Position numbers and translations under genes: made by a program
Assembly (NCBI GenBank): GCA_949358305.1
Contig: OX442315.1
Span: 16,642,427 to 16,706,426 of the forward strand
DNA: 64,000 nucleotides
Source: Strigamia acuminata
Taxonomy: Eukaryota; Arthropoda; Chilopoda; Geophilomorpha; Linotaeniidae
Reading direction: 5' to 3'
Shown here: positions 19,506 to 30,861 of the stretch, piece by piece
Layout: each line of letters opens with the position of its first letter
Numbering within the stretch: position 1 is the first letter of the stretch
The notes under the pieces: model-generated
What the model was told of the DNA's origin: nothing
The model's input: the letters and a program-made list of their open reading frames with translations, nothing else
Database searches by the model: none

Positions 19506-19605
19506 CTCGTTTTAGTCACAGAAAAGAAGAAAGAAACAGAATACTCTATCACAAAATAACTTTTATCACACAAAATTGGTCCCTCAACTGAAGATAAGTT
19601 GTTAA

Positions 19606-19626
19606 GGTTCAAATAACGGGCCCCCA
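19606..19626 (-). other. Primer-binding site, tRNA-Pro-like with internal gap
   Basis: Two bases inside the 5' LTR, the minus strand reads TGGGGGC, which complements the acceptor end of tRNA-Pro including CCA. It ends ATTTGAACC, which complements the T-loop and T-stem of the same tRNA. The joining bases are about 4 nt shorter than in a continuous complement of animal tRNA-Pro. The tRNA sequence is from general knowledge, not from this window. Confidence 0.7.
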
Positions 19627-19628
19627 AG

Positions 19629-20659
19629 TGTAATGAGCTCAAATTACTGTGGAGAATATTAACAATAAAACTAAACTCATTGATGCCGTGCCAGGACTTA
19701 TACAAATACTTCACAAATAACTCAATTTTAACTCAAGCTTCAAGTTAAACACTAAGAAAAATAATGACTCTATTATTTCTCAATAAAAAGGCTGATTTAT
19801 TCAAACTTAGAATAAACACTAAATCAAATACAAGATATTAAAATACGGATATTATTTTGTGATAAAATGATAAATTAGACGACTGAAGAAATAATTTACT
19901 AAAAGAAATATAATTAAAAGCAAAGGAAAACGATAAAGAATCCAGTCGATTCGACGACTCCACTTCTCGGGAACGCCGAACGCTTGGATTCGCTTCACTC
20001 GACGCTCGGCTCGGCCTCGGCGTTTCTTCAATACGGACTCAATTCCGTTCCAACTACTTCCTCGTGACTCGTTCGGGCTCAATCCCGCTCTCTTCGTCCT
20101 CTCCAGGTCGCAACGTCGTCGTCGCGGCGTCGTTGCGGCTGATTCCGCCTAACAATCTCTCACACTCGCGCTCACTTCGCTTCGTTGCGAGTGAGAAATC
20201 TCAGTCCAACAATGGCTGTTGGCCGAGAATAGAAATCCCTCCAAACAATACTTGTTTGGCAAGATGAAAATCCCACTGTCACTAACTGAAGTAACAGCAA
20301 GAAGTATCTCACAAATTGCTCCGGCAATTTGCAAGACTGAGTCCAAATACTCTGGCAATCTTTCACTAATCAGCTTGTAGAATGGTGTTTTCTCAGGAAG
20401 ATTTTTGGTGACTGGTTGCTCTCAAAGTAAGTTTCAAACTGAGGAGTTTTTCTGCTCCTCACAGGAAGTGTTTCCTGCTCCGGGAGGTTGCGGGCTGGTT
20501 TCCTTGGCGACCACCCACAATTCCTCCCACCCTGCCTACCTCCCTTTATCTAGACAGGAAATCATAAAAAATATAAAATAAAATAAAACAATCTCCAATT
20601 TAATATTTTATTTCGGGCTCATTCCCGACACTTCATTAGTGACCACTAGGGTCACTACA
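19629..20659 (-). repeat. 5' LTR of the retrotransposon
   Basis: This is the promoter-side LTR, because the element is transcribed leftwards from here. It is essentially identical to 5708-6738 and carries the same two hairpins at 20074-20087 and 20613-20628. Downstream of it in element orientation come the primer-binding site and gag. Confidence 0.96.
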
Positions 20660-20663
20660 GTGT
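20660..20663. repeat. Target site duplication, right copy
   Basis: GTGT directly follows the LTR end and matches 5704-5707. Removing the element and one copy would restore a continuous empty site. Confidence 0.8.
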
Positions 20664-23600
20664 GAACTTGGTAAAATAAAAATGCCAAATGTAGGGTTTT
20701 GAAACATAAATTAGGCGTTGAAAAATGGTTTTCTTCACGTGTGGGATGAAAAGATTAGTGGTTGGACGAAAAAATGTTTCTTTTGCGTCATTTCTATTCA
20801 TGTTTCATCACGTGTTTGTTTGTATGCGGAGAAGATAATAAAGTTCAGTCGTTAGCGAGAGTTTGCCGTGGCAGTTTGCATGCAAACTTTTTCATCTTAT
20901 TATTTTAAGAAAATTTTGTCAATTCGCACTTCCGGTTTATGTTTTTACGAAGGGGTTGGTAACGGTTGCAAAATATTTAGTCGCAAACACAAGTACTAAC
21001 GGTCATTTCGGTGTTGCAGGCATGATATTATCATTTTGAAATTTGAATAGCACTCGTTTTGCGCAGTCGTGTTTGAATTAGCCACTTAAATATTCACTAG
21101 GATAAACCTTTCGTGCCCTTTGCCCACTCTGGATTTATTCGGGTCAAGATTATCTAAATTATTGACTCAAACTGCACCACAAGAATGTATTTTACAATAT
21201 ATATTGCTTTTCACTTAATACATTCGAAAATGTGCAGCATTTTACGGAATTAAGTATATTATTTGCAGTCCTACATTGCAAAATTCGTTGCAGTGCATCG
21301 TAATGTAATTTCAATGTGTTTTCGAACCATATGGGTAGTTTAACCCCGAGTTTTAATATAAAAAAGTTTGACGCGTGATTCTGCTCGTCGTCGTGTTTGT
21401 GAGTCTACTAAATACATCACAGATAATGTTTTTTCCCGTAATTTTTTCTCTCGCAGGGTTATAAATCGGTGATCCAATGGCTCCACACCCTTACGGCACT
21501 TGCACATTAATTTTTACGACTTCTCAATTATTATTCGCACGTGCTCCTCATACTTTTTCTCTCACTGGCGGATTGTAAACTCAATTCTAAACTGTGTTAA
21601 AAAACATAAAAGTTTTGACGTCGATAAAGTTGACGCTGATGTTTTATAACTGAGCAATAAAGAGCCCCAACCCCCTGTTTTCTTGGATAGTCCACGCATC
21701 TGAAACTAGTTGGCACTTGACGCGGGTGAATCCTGTTGGGGTTTAATATTCCACTCGGTGCCATTGGAGCGGCAGATGCACGGCTAGTTGGCGGTTTAAT
21801 GTTGTCACTAATTCGAAACGATGGCCGACAGGGAATCAAAGCTAAGCACAATGCCCTTCCACAACACCGACAAAAAAAACCTCAAGATCCCACGAGTTTT
21901 CACTCCCTGACTCGCATAGAAATACTGTTCAATAGACGGATCCATCGCCTTATTTTATATCCCAAAGGCTATCCGGGGAATTGAATAATCTGAGGCACAT
22001 TCATCCGATATCTCATTACTGCAAAACTTTTTTCCAACATTTTTTTCTTCTCCTCTTTTTAGAAAAATAATAATTTTTTTTGTTATATAGGCCTAACTAA
22101 AATATAATATTTTTTTTTTATAGTATGTGGTTGTACACAAGTTCTCGAAGTGATGCCGAATCTTTGAGGCTCAGCATCCAGCAGCACAGGCCGTCCTCAT
22201 CATTAGCCTGGTTTACAGGTAAAGAGTTTGATCTACGCAATTATGTTATTAAAAAGTTATGGTGCGCTTATTGTTTGAAACTGGCGTGAAGCCAATCGGG
22301 TAAGGCAGATATAGTTTATAATTTGTGACTCGAATCTGTGCAGTGAACTGATGCAGCTTTGCAGATTAGTTGGGATTATTTCATTGTGGAGATTCTTTTG
22401 TGAGAAAGTTTCCTGCTCTTCTTAATGCTTTGCATGTTTAACGCTACTTTATATTTTTCAAATGTTCTTAAGTCATTAAAATGCAGTTATTTTATCCAGA
22501 TAAATTATCCGATTCCTTAGTTAGCATTCTGTCAAGGTATGAAGTCTCTTTTCTTTTATATTTTTTAGGGGTTTGTCGGAAGGTAACCCTAATACTTTAA
22601 GTTGGTTTTTTTTTTGTCTTGGAAAAAATTCTAATTTATTCTTGGCTTGATATCTAAAATCCACTGAGAAATGTATGTGCTAACCATAACCACTTAGCTT
22701 CAGAACTCAAGTCTTTAACCAATTGTGTGTTCTATCCATCTTATTCTTGATATGGAGAGTAGCTAATGTTTCTCTTGGGAAAGAGGAAATTCATTCATTG
22801 CGCGTTGCACTTTCATCTCGTGAAAAGATCAAGATGGCGAAGAGACAACTCTAGTCGTCTTAATAAAGATTTTGAAAAAAATAATTAATAGTTGCATTCA
22901 AAAAGTCGTTTATTAAGTGTTTTAGGTGTTTGTGTTTGTGTTTGTGTTTTGTGATGTTAAAGGATATAAAAATACAAACACAAACGCAGAAAACACTTAA
23001 AACACGTTTTTTGTTGCTACAGAACATGTGCAGAAATTTTCCTTCCACCAAATCGATTTAACAAAACTCTCTTAGTAGGAAAATTAGACTTTTTTTCTTA
23101 TTTTTATTTTTTTTTATTTATCACAAAGGAATAAGAAAATGTAATAAATTGTGACCATCTTTACATGATGTTTACAAAGGCATAGAATGCAAAAAGCAAA
23201 AAAAAATAAAGGATTTACGTAAATGATTCCCATTTTTAACATTTCTTATTTTCATTTCCTCCTCCCAAAAAAGGCGATGTAATAAGATTTCTTTTTTTTT
23301 TTTTTTGGTAAAATATTTTTATCATCCGTCAAGTCAAGAGAACAATACGGAAACCGTGAAAACGACAACGGAAATTGACGTTTTGACAAATTACAGGGTT
23401 CTATTCAGGTCTAGTGGGCAAGAGAAATGTTGGTTTTTACGCGCATCATATTTCACCAATTTGACACATTATCTCACTTCTTTACAACAAATTACTACAG
23501 CACACTTAAACATGTGGGACAAAATGTTAATCAACTCGGGGCCCGGGCCATTATGAATGGAACTTTCCATTTTCGTGTTATCACAAACCAGCAGTGACCA

Positions 23601-26026
23601 GATAAAGTCCAGCGAACATGACATTTTCTCCTCGATTAATGTAAGAGAAGGAAAAAATCGACAACCCAAGCTATGGCCGACGCTTGCAGCACGAACTCAG
23701 ATATGAGGTCGTCTCCTCGGGGAAACGAACAGAACAGGAAGACAAGAAACATCCATGAAAAAGATTTCTGGCCCTTGCATTCATCTCTGAGCCTCACGAG
23801 AATACATTGGACCATGTTGGAAGAAATAGAAAAGTAAAAAAAAAAAACAAGTGTCGTCTCTACCCGTTATTCTAGATGCAAAAAATTGTCTTGTTTGAAC
23901 CGGTCTCACGATACGAATCCAGTTTGGGAAGGGAAAACATCAAAAGAAAGAAATGATAATAGAAAAAGAGAGATCAGTTGCCGAGTTATACAAGGAAATG
24001 CTTTTTTGTTTGTTGGATTTGAAATTTAAAATTCTGGGCTTAAAGAGCGAAGGATTCAAAGGGTTTTAGCATTTAAAAATAGGATTTTTGGATTTATTTT
24101 TTTTGGGTGTGATTTAAAATTAATAATCTGATCACGGTTTTGAGTTTTAATGGAAGAAAAAGATTATTTTTAATGAGTTTTGGATGTTTTATTGGGGAGG
24201 AAATGGTTTTATGGTTTGTTTTCTGGCGAAATAATACTGTAGATGTAAGCCTTTCTTCAACCTTGCGGTCGCCTTTAAGTTTGAATTCCTTCACTTCGTC
24301 GGTAAAAATGCTGTGGGGATTACGGGATCTAAACATAATGTGACAATTCTGTGATCCTAGACATTTTTCACTGCAGAAATGCAGAAATGCAGGAATTCGA
24401 GACGGCAAGTTTAATTTTTTTTTTGTAAATAAATAATAAAAACGCTTTTTCTAAATTGTGTAGAAAATATTTTTGCGTTTAAATGTCGAGTTAATTTCTG
24501 TGGGTATGCACTTCTGTTAGCAGATGATCTTATGAGTACTAAGCTTAAATCACAATTCAAACTAGGGGTGAAAGTAAGCCGGAACTCTCCGGAACGTCGT
24601 GGAAACAGAATGCCGTTCTGATGAAAGATTTCAAAGCAGAACATCCTGCAAAAAAGAAAAATGCAACGTCGAAGGAAAGGAAACGATAAATACTACGCTA
24701 ATTTGTGGAAATTATTATAATTAAATTATTATTATTATTATTTATGCGATTTTTATATGTTCACTTCCGGCAAGACATTTTTTGTGCTTTCACTTTTGCT
24801 TCAAACTTCTTCCCCATGATTTCATACAGCAGTTGCCAAGCACCCAAAATATCATCCTCGCAATTACCAACTGTAAAATGTGTAATGAGACAAATGAAAT
24901 TAGTGGCGAAAAGCTAAAGACCTTTTGTTTTCTTACTCTTGGCACTCTACTTTAACACTGTCATAAAGTTTTACTCGCACTAAACAAACAACAAACTCAG
25001 TCATCTATTGTATACTCTTGTTATTTCTGCATGATGAAGCAGAGGCGCTGCGATGTAAATACACAGTTGATTTGGCCAACATCAAAGTAAAGACGGGGAT
25101 GAAATGCGACCATGAATGCCACTGTCAGTCAAACCTATACCAATGGTCGAACAGGTCGGCAACGTTCCTCTTCCGGACACTGACAGCATTTCGGACAAAG
25201 ACCCAATGTTGCTAGGCAACCGAAATATAAACCTTTGCTGCATGATTCATTTCAAATGCTTATAGATATGATATGGAAAGGAAAATTTTGAAACGCAGCT
25301 TTTGGATAGCAAAATTGCAATAAAAACTACAATGCGTAGGAATTTAGAGTGTACGGGTTTGAAAAATGAAGTGCGGATCACAAATGCGAGCAGTTTATTG
25401 ACAACAAGAAGCGAACTAATGAATTATGGATGTGTTGTTGGGAATTTATATGTTTTGGAATATATGGGCGTCTATTTCTATCTATATATCTAAAGGGACA
25501 TGTAAAATTAAGGTTTTGATTTAGCTTTAAGTTGAAATTGGAATGAAAAGTGGGGGAAAAGTTTGGCGCTTAATAAATTTTTTGAGAATATATTGTGTGA
25601 TCCAACCATCTGACCTTAAATATCGTTTTATTTTTTCTCTTTTTATTTTGTTTAGTCTGCGCTTTGTAATTTAGGAAATAAAAAAAATACAAATAAAGGA
25701 AATATTTATGAGTAAGGATTAGGTTTCACTGTTTTATTAAGTTTAAAGTTCTCATACTTAAGTTTTGAAAGAAACATTTTTATTTTTTTATTGTCTTAAG
25801 GCTGAAAGAAAGGAAGAAAACACAAAAATGATTGATTGATTGCGTCATAAAAATGTCAGGATAAGTATTTTATTGCACCATATTAATAAAACGTTTTTTA
25901 TTTTTATTTTAAGCCATTAATCCTGGAACCATTTTGTTTCTTTTTCTACGTAATGTGAAAAATGATTCTTTTCTCGTTGTAATGGGTACAATAATGTTGG
26001 TAATGAAATTGCAAAAATTAGCATTA
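20664..26026. other. No gene recognised; host DNA right of the retrotransposon
   Basis: I found no exon with protein similarity. Open frames are below 105 codons and lack motifs. Visible features are A/T-rich low-complexity tracts, a GTTTGT-rich patch near 22918-22950 and one copy of a dispersed repeat at 24562-24597. Confidence 0.45.
24562..24597 (+). repeat. Dispersed repeat fragment, copy 1
   Basis: A segment reading AGGGGTGAAAGTAAGCCGG and continuing with ACTCTCC recurs as an imperfect reverse complement at 27925-27965. It is probably the end of a transposable element; the family is not recognised. Confidence 0.5.
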
Positions 26027-26197
26027 CAGTCGAAACTCTTTAAGGGACCCGAAAAATTGATTCGTTATAACGAGATGTCGTTATATCGAAATTTTTAACA
26101 TGGTGTTCTATGGCCAGTCAACCTAACCGACTATTTTTTGGTATTTGTTATATCGATAATTCGTTATATCGCGATTCGTTATAAAGAGTTTCGACTG
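26027..26197. mobile_element. Small non-autonomous DNA transposon (MITE), pogo/Tigger-like
   Basis: The 171-bp unit begins CAGTCGAAACTCTTTAA and ends with its near-perfect inverted complement (16 of 17), flanked by TA on both sides as expected for Tc1/mariner-superfamily insertion. The interior has repeated GTTATATCG-type motifs and no coding capacity. The CAGTCGAA-type terminus resembles pogo/Tigger ends by general knowledge. Confidence 0.75.
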
Positions 26198-27924
26198 TAT
26201 ATCAATTGTCAGGAGTCTGTCTATCTGTCTATCTGACATCTATCTCTTCTGAAACCGGCAGATAGATTTAAAATCTGAAAAGTGCATTCAACAACTCTCG
26301 ATGCCGAGATCAGGGCTGGCTACTTTTCAGATTAATTGCATTAACATCAGTATGAATTATTATAATGTTAATGAATATTAATTAACGTGTAAATATCACT
26401 GATTTAGTGGAATTGGAAACGTATTTTATGTGACCTTTTAAATTTTAATAGGTTATCAGATCACAAACTCAAACAAGCAGAATATTAGAAATGTTTAATG
26501 AACAGGATCTTTTCTCTCTCTCTTGATGGAGATAAGGTTTTATCTTTGATTCGTTAACGACTTTGACAGCATAAAAAGTTTTTATTGGCCAAGTCATTAT
26601 GCTCGAGATCATTTCCAATTTCGATCATGTTTAATTAAGATCTGATGCTTGGTTCATTTTGCCAATTAGACCGTACGGTGGCAAACGAAAACGACATGAA
26701 TTTTTACAATTGGTTTTCGCGCTAATTAATACTGAAACTGCAAATTAAGGCAAAAGCGCTTGTCTCAAACCAAACAAAACTCCTAATTGAATTTTCCACT
26801 TTTTGGCTACAAGTTTTTTTCCTCCTCGAAAACGAGGAGTCGAGTTGCAATATTTTGTTTGAGGCTTGAGCTATTATTTGCTTTCTCAAGACAAAAGTAA
26901 GAAATAAACAACAGCACTTAGCTAAGTTGATGAGAAAGGATTTGTCAGCTTTAAATGCTACTTAAGATGAAAGGATGGAATGAGATGAGATGGACATTGG
27001 GGGACATTGACCTCGCAATTCGCTCTCAACCTGCTAAGGCACTAGATTAACCTTAGAGGACCCCGAGTCCAAGGAATGATGGGACGAGGAAATATTTTTT
27101 CATTTATAAAAGCCCAACTTAGATGCCAATCTGGCCTCTGGATATTTTGTCTACCTTTCCTATGGTTTTACATCTCTGAGCAGAGTAATACACCTTCAGG
27201 TCGTTGGTAAGACCGATAAAAGTCAATAGCAAATTGAATGGAGAAAAGAAAAGGTTTTGGAGAAAATGGTTCCCTGAATGTCAGGCAGAAAATGTATTTT
27301 TTTTTTCATTTGGTATAAAGTTTTTGATGGCAAATCAATTTGTAAAGGGAATAAGGTGGCACATTTGCACAAACAACATTTTAAACCACTTTTGACGCAC
27401 TGTATTTTTCATGTTTCTGCGATATAACTCTATTTTTCAATAAAAAAATAAACACAACTTACTCTGGAAGAAAATATAACAAGACAGCCTTTAAATTCAT
27501 CTTACATGCAATGAGTGATTGTTGTTTGGTTTCATTGAAATCGGACAATTTTGACGTAGAGCTACGTCTTTCTCCGATGTAGGGAACGGAAACTCAAAAA
27601 TTTAACAAACGAACAATGTGATACAACATACTCAGCCATGCCGTCTGTTTACCGCACAGTACAATGCAACTCAACAAAAATAATCATCACTATAATTATT
27701 ATTAGGGCTGGAAACAATAGAAAAAAGAAAATATGCGACATGCAGCGTGGATTTGGAACTTGATCTGAAATCCCAGATCTAGTTTTGCAGTTAAACAATT
27801 GTATATTTGGTGAATAAACGATTGCATTCAGAAACAAAATATTTCGTCTAAAAATTTGGACGAGAAGTAATGGGAATGCACCTATCGTTACGGTTTTTTG
27901 CGTTATGATGATTTATTAACCGGA

Positions 27925-27965
27925 ATGGCGTTCTGGAGAGTCCCGGCTTACTTTAACCCCCGGTT
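27925..27965 (-). repeat. Dispersed repeat fragment, copy 2 (inverted)
   Basis: The reverse complement contains AAAGTAAGCCGGGACTCTCC, aligning with 24562-24597 with a few substitutions. Confidence 0.5.
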
Positions 27966-29250
27966 AAAACTATTATCTATCGGTTCATACGGTGCTTACA
28001 CGTGAATATACCATCGGAAGGATTTAAATTAATTTTTGTATTCCTCATGAAGTTATGCGCAAATATCAGACTACAAATATTGTTAGGTAAAACATAGAGG
28101 TTCATTGGAGTCATCTATTTAAATTGTTGCAAGCAAAAACATTCGTTTTTCAGTCCTGGCATTTTGGCAAACATAAGTAATTTATACATGACAACTTCAC
28201 TGCACTGCATGAGGTCATGAAGAGGAAGCGAGTTGTAATTCATTACATTATAGATATATGAAAAACAAATGGAAGTAGTTTGAAAGGTTGCGTAAGTTGC
28301 TTGGAATTTTGAATAAGGGATTAGAGTCAGTCGTAAACGGGATTATTCTCTCATGACTGAAACAAATACCGGTATGCAGTAGGGAAAATTGAGAGATAAA
28401 ATTTTATTTCGTACGAATGGCTCTTTTAGCATATAGATTGTAACAAAATGCTTTTGTGCATGAAATAATAATAATAATAAAAAAAAAACTCAAGATTTAA
28501 ATTGACGTGTCAGAAAAACTTTCCACGTTAAACTGACAAAAAAGACAGGTTCATTCGTGTTAAACCACAATAGAGCTAATTCATTTTGTCACGTAAAACC
28601 GTTTTCTGTTGACATCAATTTATTTCCCCTTTTCCTTTGAAATTTTAAACGCGCCAACGCGAAATCAATTGGACAAAGAACATCTGTAATTGGAAGTTTT
28701 TTTCTTTTTTTCTTTTTAAATATCTGTGCTTGAAACTAAATGACGCTCATTGAAAAGAAAGATTTTTTTCTTCTTCTTTTTTCGGTTTAAATAAAATATC
28801 TTCGTTCTAACGAAGCAAGAAAAGGAATCAAGATGAAACTCGAGTGAAAATCAGATTTTAATTAATAAAAACAATGTTTTTTTTTGTTTACCGAGAGAAC
28901 TGGAGATAAAATAATGTGGCAAAGCTAAAGTTTTATGGAAAAGTGATTTCTCGTATTAGACTCGTTCTTTCAGCATCAAATTTCATTCATTAAGTCAATG
29001 AGGCTTGAGTTCATCGCTTTAAGCTTTTGCGTCCCGCCTTCATGGCAGCGATAAATGGAAAAAGAACATTGGAAAGCCTATCGGTGCACTTCCTCGGGTT
29101 TCAGTCGGCACTCGATGTAAAATCTTTTAAATTAAGTCGGCTTGATGACGCCCAAAACATGATTTGGTCCTCTCATTAACATGTTCATTGTGTGCTTAAT
29201 AAGAGGATCTTGTGCCACAATCACAAAAGGGTTGATGACTAGGTTCAAAG

Positions 29251-29271
29251 CTCTCTCTCTCTCTCTCTCTC
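29251..29271 (+). repeat. (CT)n microsatellite
   Basis: Uninterrupted CT dinucleotide run of about ten units. Confidence 0.9.
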
Positions 29272-30675
29272 GCTTGATCGGGAAAAAAGCCAAGAGAAGG
29301 GGGGCGGGTGGAGAGAAATGGAAGAAAATGATGCCAGAAGGAACGGAAGAGTGGACACAAATCTTGGCAGCCATTGTTATTGGCACGGCACGAAGAAGAA
29401 TGTAGTGAACGAGATGAGCTCGGGGGGGCTGCCCTGCCGAGATCGCAGATTCGTCTCGGCGAAGACTCCATAAACATTTCAGCGACTTGCATTTGTTTGA
29501 GCTTATTCCATTTTGAAATGGTCTTGTCGTGTTTCAAGTGCCGTAACATTTGAACTCAATGGAGCGGAAGGTGGCGTCGAAAGAAGACGCTGCACTTGCC
29601 AATGAAGTGCGTTTCGCACACCGTCATTTGCTGCACGCTCGTTCAATGACCCGCGAACATCTCCGCAAGACCTTTCTGCATGGACAATATGACATATACC
29701 ACTCCATTCATTTGCAGGGGGAAAAATCTTGAATCTTGATCCGTTTTAAAGCGGCAAAAGGAAAGAAAAATAAGTCGTGATAAAGAATCATTTTGAGATA
29801 AGCCGCTTAAGTTGCAAGTTTGGTCTCTCTCTCTCGCCTTTCCCGCTCTCTTTCTCTAGGCTTTTACTATTTATTCGCGCCCTGTTTATTGCGCTACTAA
29901 GTCAGGTGTGTCTCTAGGGTTATCTGTTGGCAAAAATCCCCTTCAGAACAAAACCCCAAGTGTTTGTTGGGTTGCGAGCCGCCCTCAATAAATGGCGTTG
30001 AAGAGTGATTGATAAAGGCAAAGGTTGCGCCGTATCTCACTCGGATAACGAGGTAAATGAGAGTCAATAAAGGACGATTGGAAGAAATGGGGGATATGGT
30101 CGAGATTTGTCGGAATGGCACAAAGGTAAAAAAGACAAATAATAAAAATAAGAAATAGTGTTGATGCGAGGGATTTTTGCTCGCTTCACAACACACTACT
30201 GAGTTGAATGCCGTATGAACGGTTTCTTGGGTAATGAATTTGTGAAAATTTTTCCGACTCGTTTGGCACGAAATTATAAGTGGAAAATAAAGGGCTCGTT
30301 AAGGCTTTTAAATATGCATCGTTTTGCAAATTTTGAATCGTGATATTTGGGGCGTGATTCGCTGCTTGCCACGAAATCTTTTAAGTTTAAGTCGAGAAAA
30401 ACTGTGTTTGCTGTGATTACGTCAAGTAAGAACAGCTGCAGTTAACACACGAAATAATAATCTGCTAAGGGACAGTGTCAAGGACCTGCACCACAAATTA
30501 AAAGGAAATTGACTGCTCGAAAACAGGGGGAAAGAGGGGAAGTGAAGTAAGTGGTGATTTGTACTGTACAACTACTTGACAGAAAAGAGGGAAAAAAAAT
30601 TAATTGAATCACCGTAAATGCTCTCATTGAGCGTGGGATGCTAATTGAACGCGGTATCTACAGCAGCGCGATTAT

Positions 30676-30861
30676 AAATTGACCAAAATGACTGAATTCA
30701 ATATCTAAATTGACTAAAATGACTGAATTCAATATCTAAATTGACCAAAATGACTGAATTCAATATCTAAATTGACCAAAATGACTAAAATAAATGTCTA
30801 AATTGACCAAAATGACTAAATTCAATGTCTAAATTGACCAAACCGACTAAATTCAATATCT
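30676..30861 (+). repeat. 31-bp tandem repeat, six copies
   Basis: Six consecutive 31-bp units start AAATTGACCAAAATGACT and end CAATATCT, with increasing substitutions in units 4-6 (for example AAATAAATGTCT and AACCGACT). Confidence 0.93.

Larger units (their letters stand above)
5708..20659 (-). mobile_element. Complete Ty3/Gypsy-type LTR retrotransposon with three ORFs
   Basis: The element has two 1,031-bp direct LTRs, starting TGTAATG and ending CACTACA on the plus strand (short imperfect terminal inverted repeats). They flank a 12,890-bp interior and the unit is bounded by GTGT at 5704-5707 and 20660-20663. All coding is on the minus strand: gag (15816-19505), pol (10627-15948 frame) and ORF3 (6784-9882). 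The order PR-RT-RNase H-IN assigns it to Ty3/Gypsy (Metaviridae-like). All three frames are open, and the LTRs differ at one position seen (6105 T versus 20026 C), so the insertion is recent and may be autonomous. Its 15-kb length is well above the usual 5-9 kb of this group. The excess lies in Gag, ORF3 and a 744-bp spacer. Confidence 0.97.
26200..30675. other. No gene recognised; intergenic or intronic DNA
   Basis: No exon-like frame with similarity. The stretch contains short A/T tracts, a (CT)n run at 29251-29271 and the repeat fragment at 27925-27965. Confidence 0.45.

Noticed and set aside
5711-20659. Hairpins of the AWTRWG type on the plus strand of the element
   Set aside because: The loop matches I checked in that orientation had at most 2-bp stems, so the signal is strand-specific.
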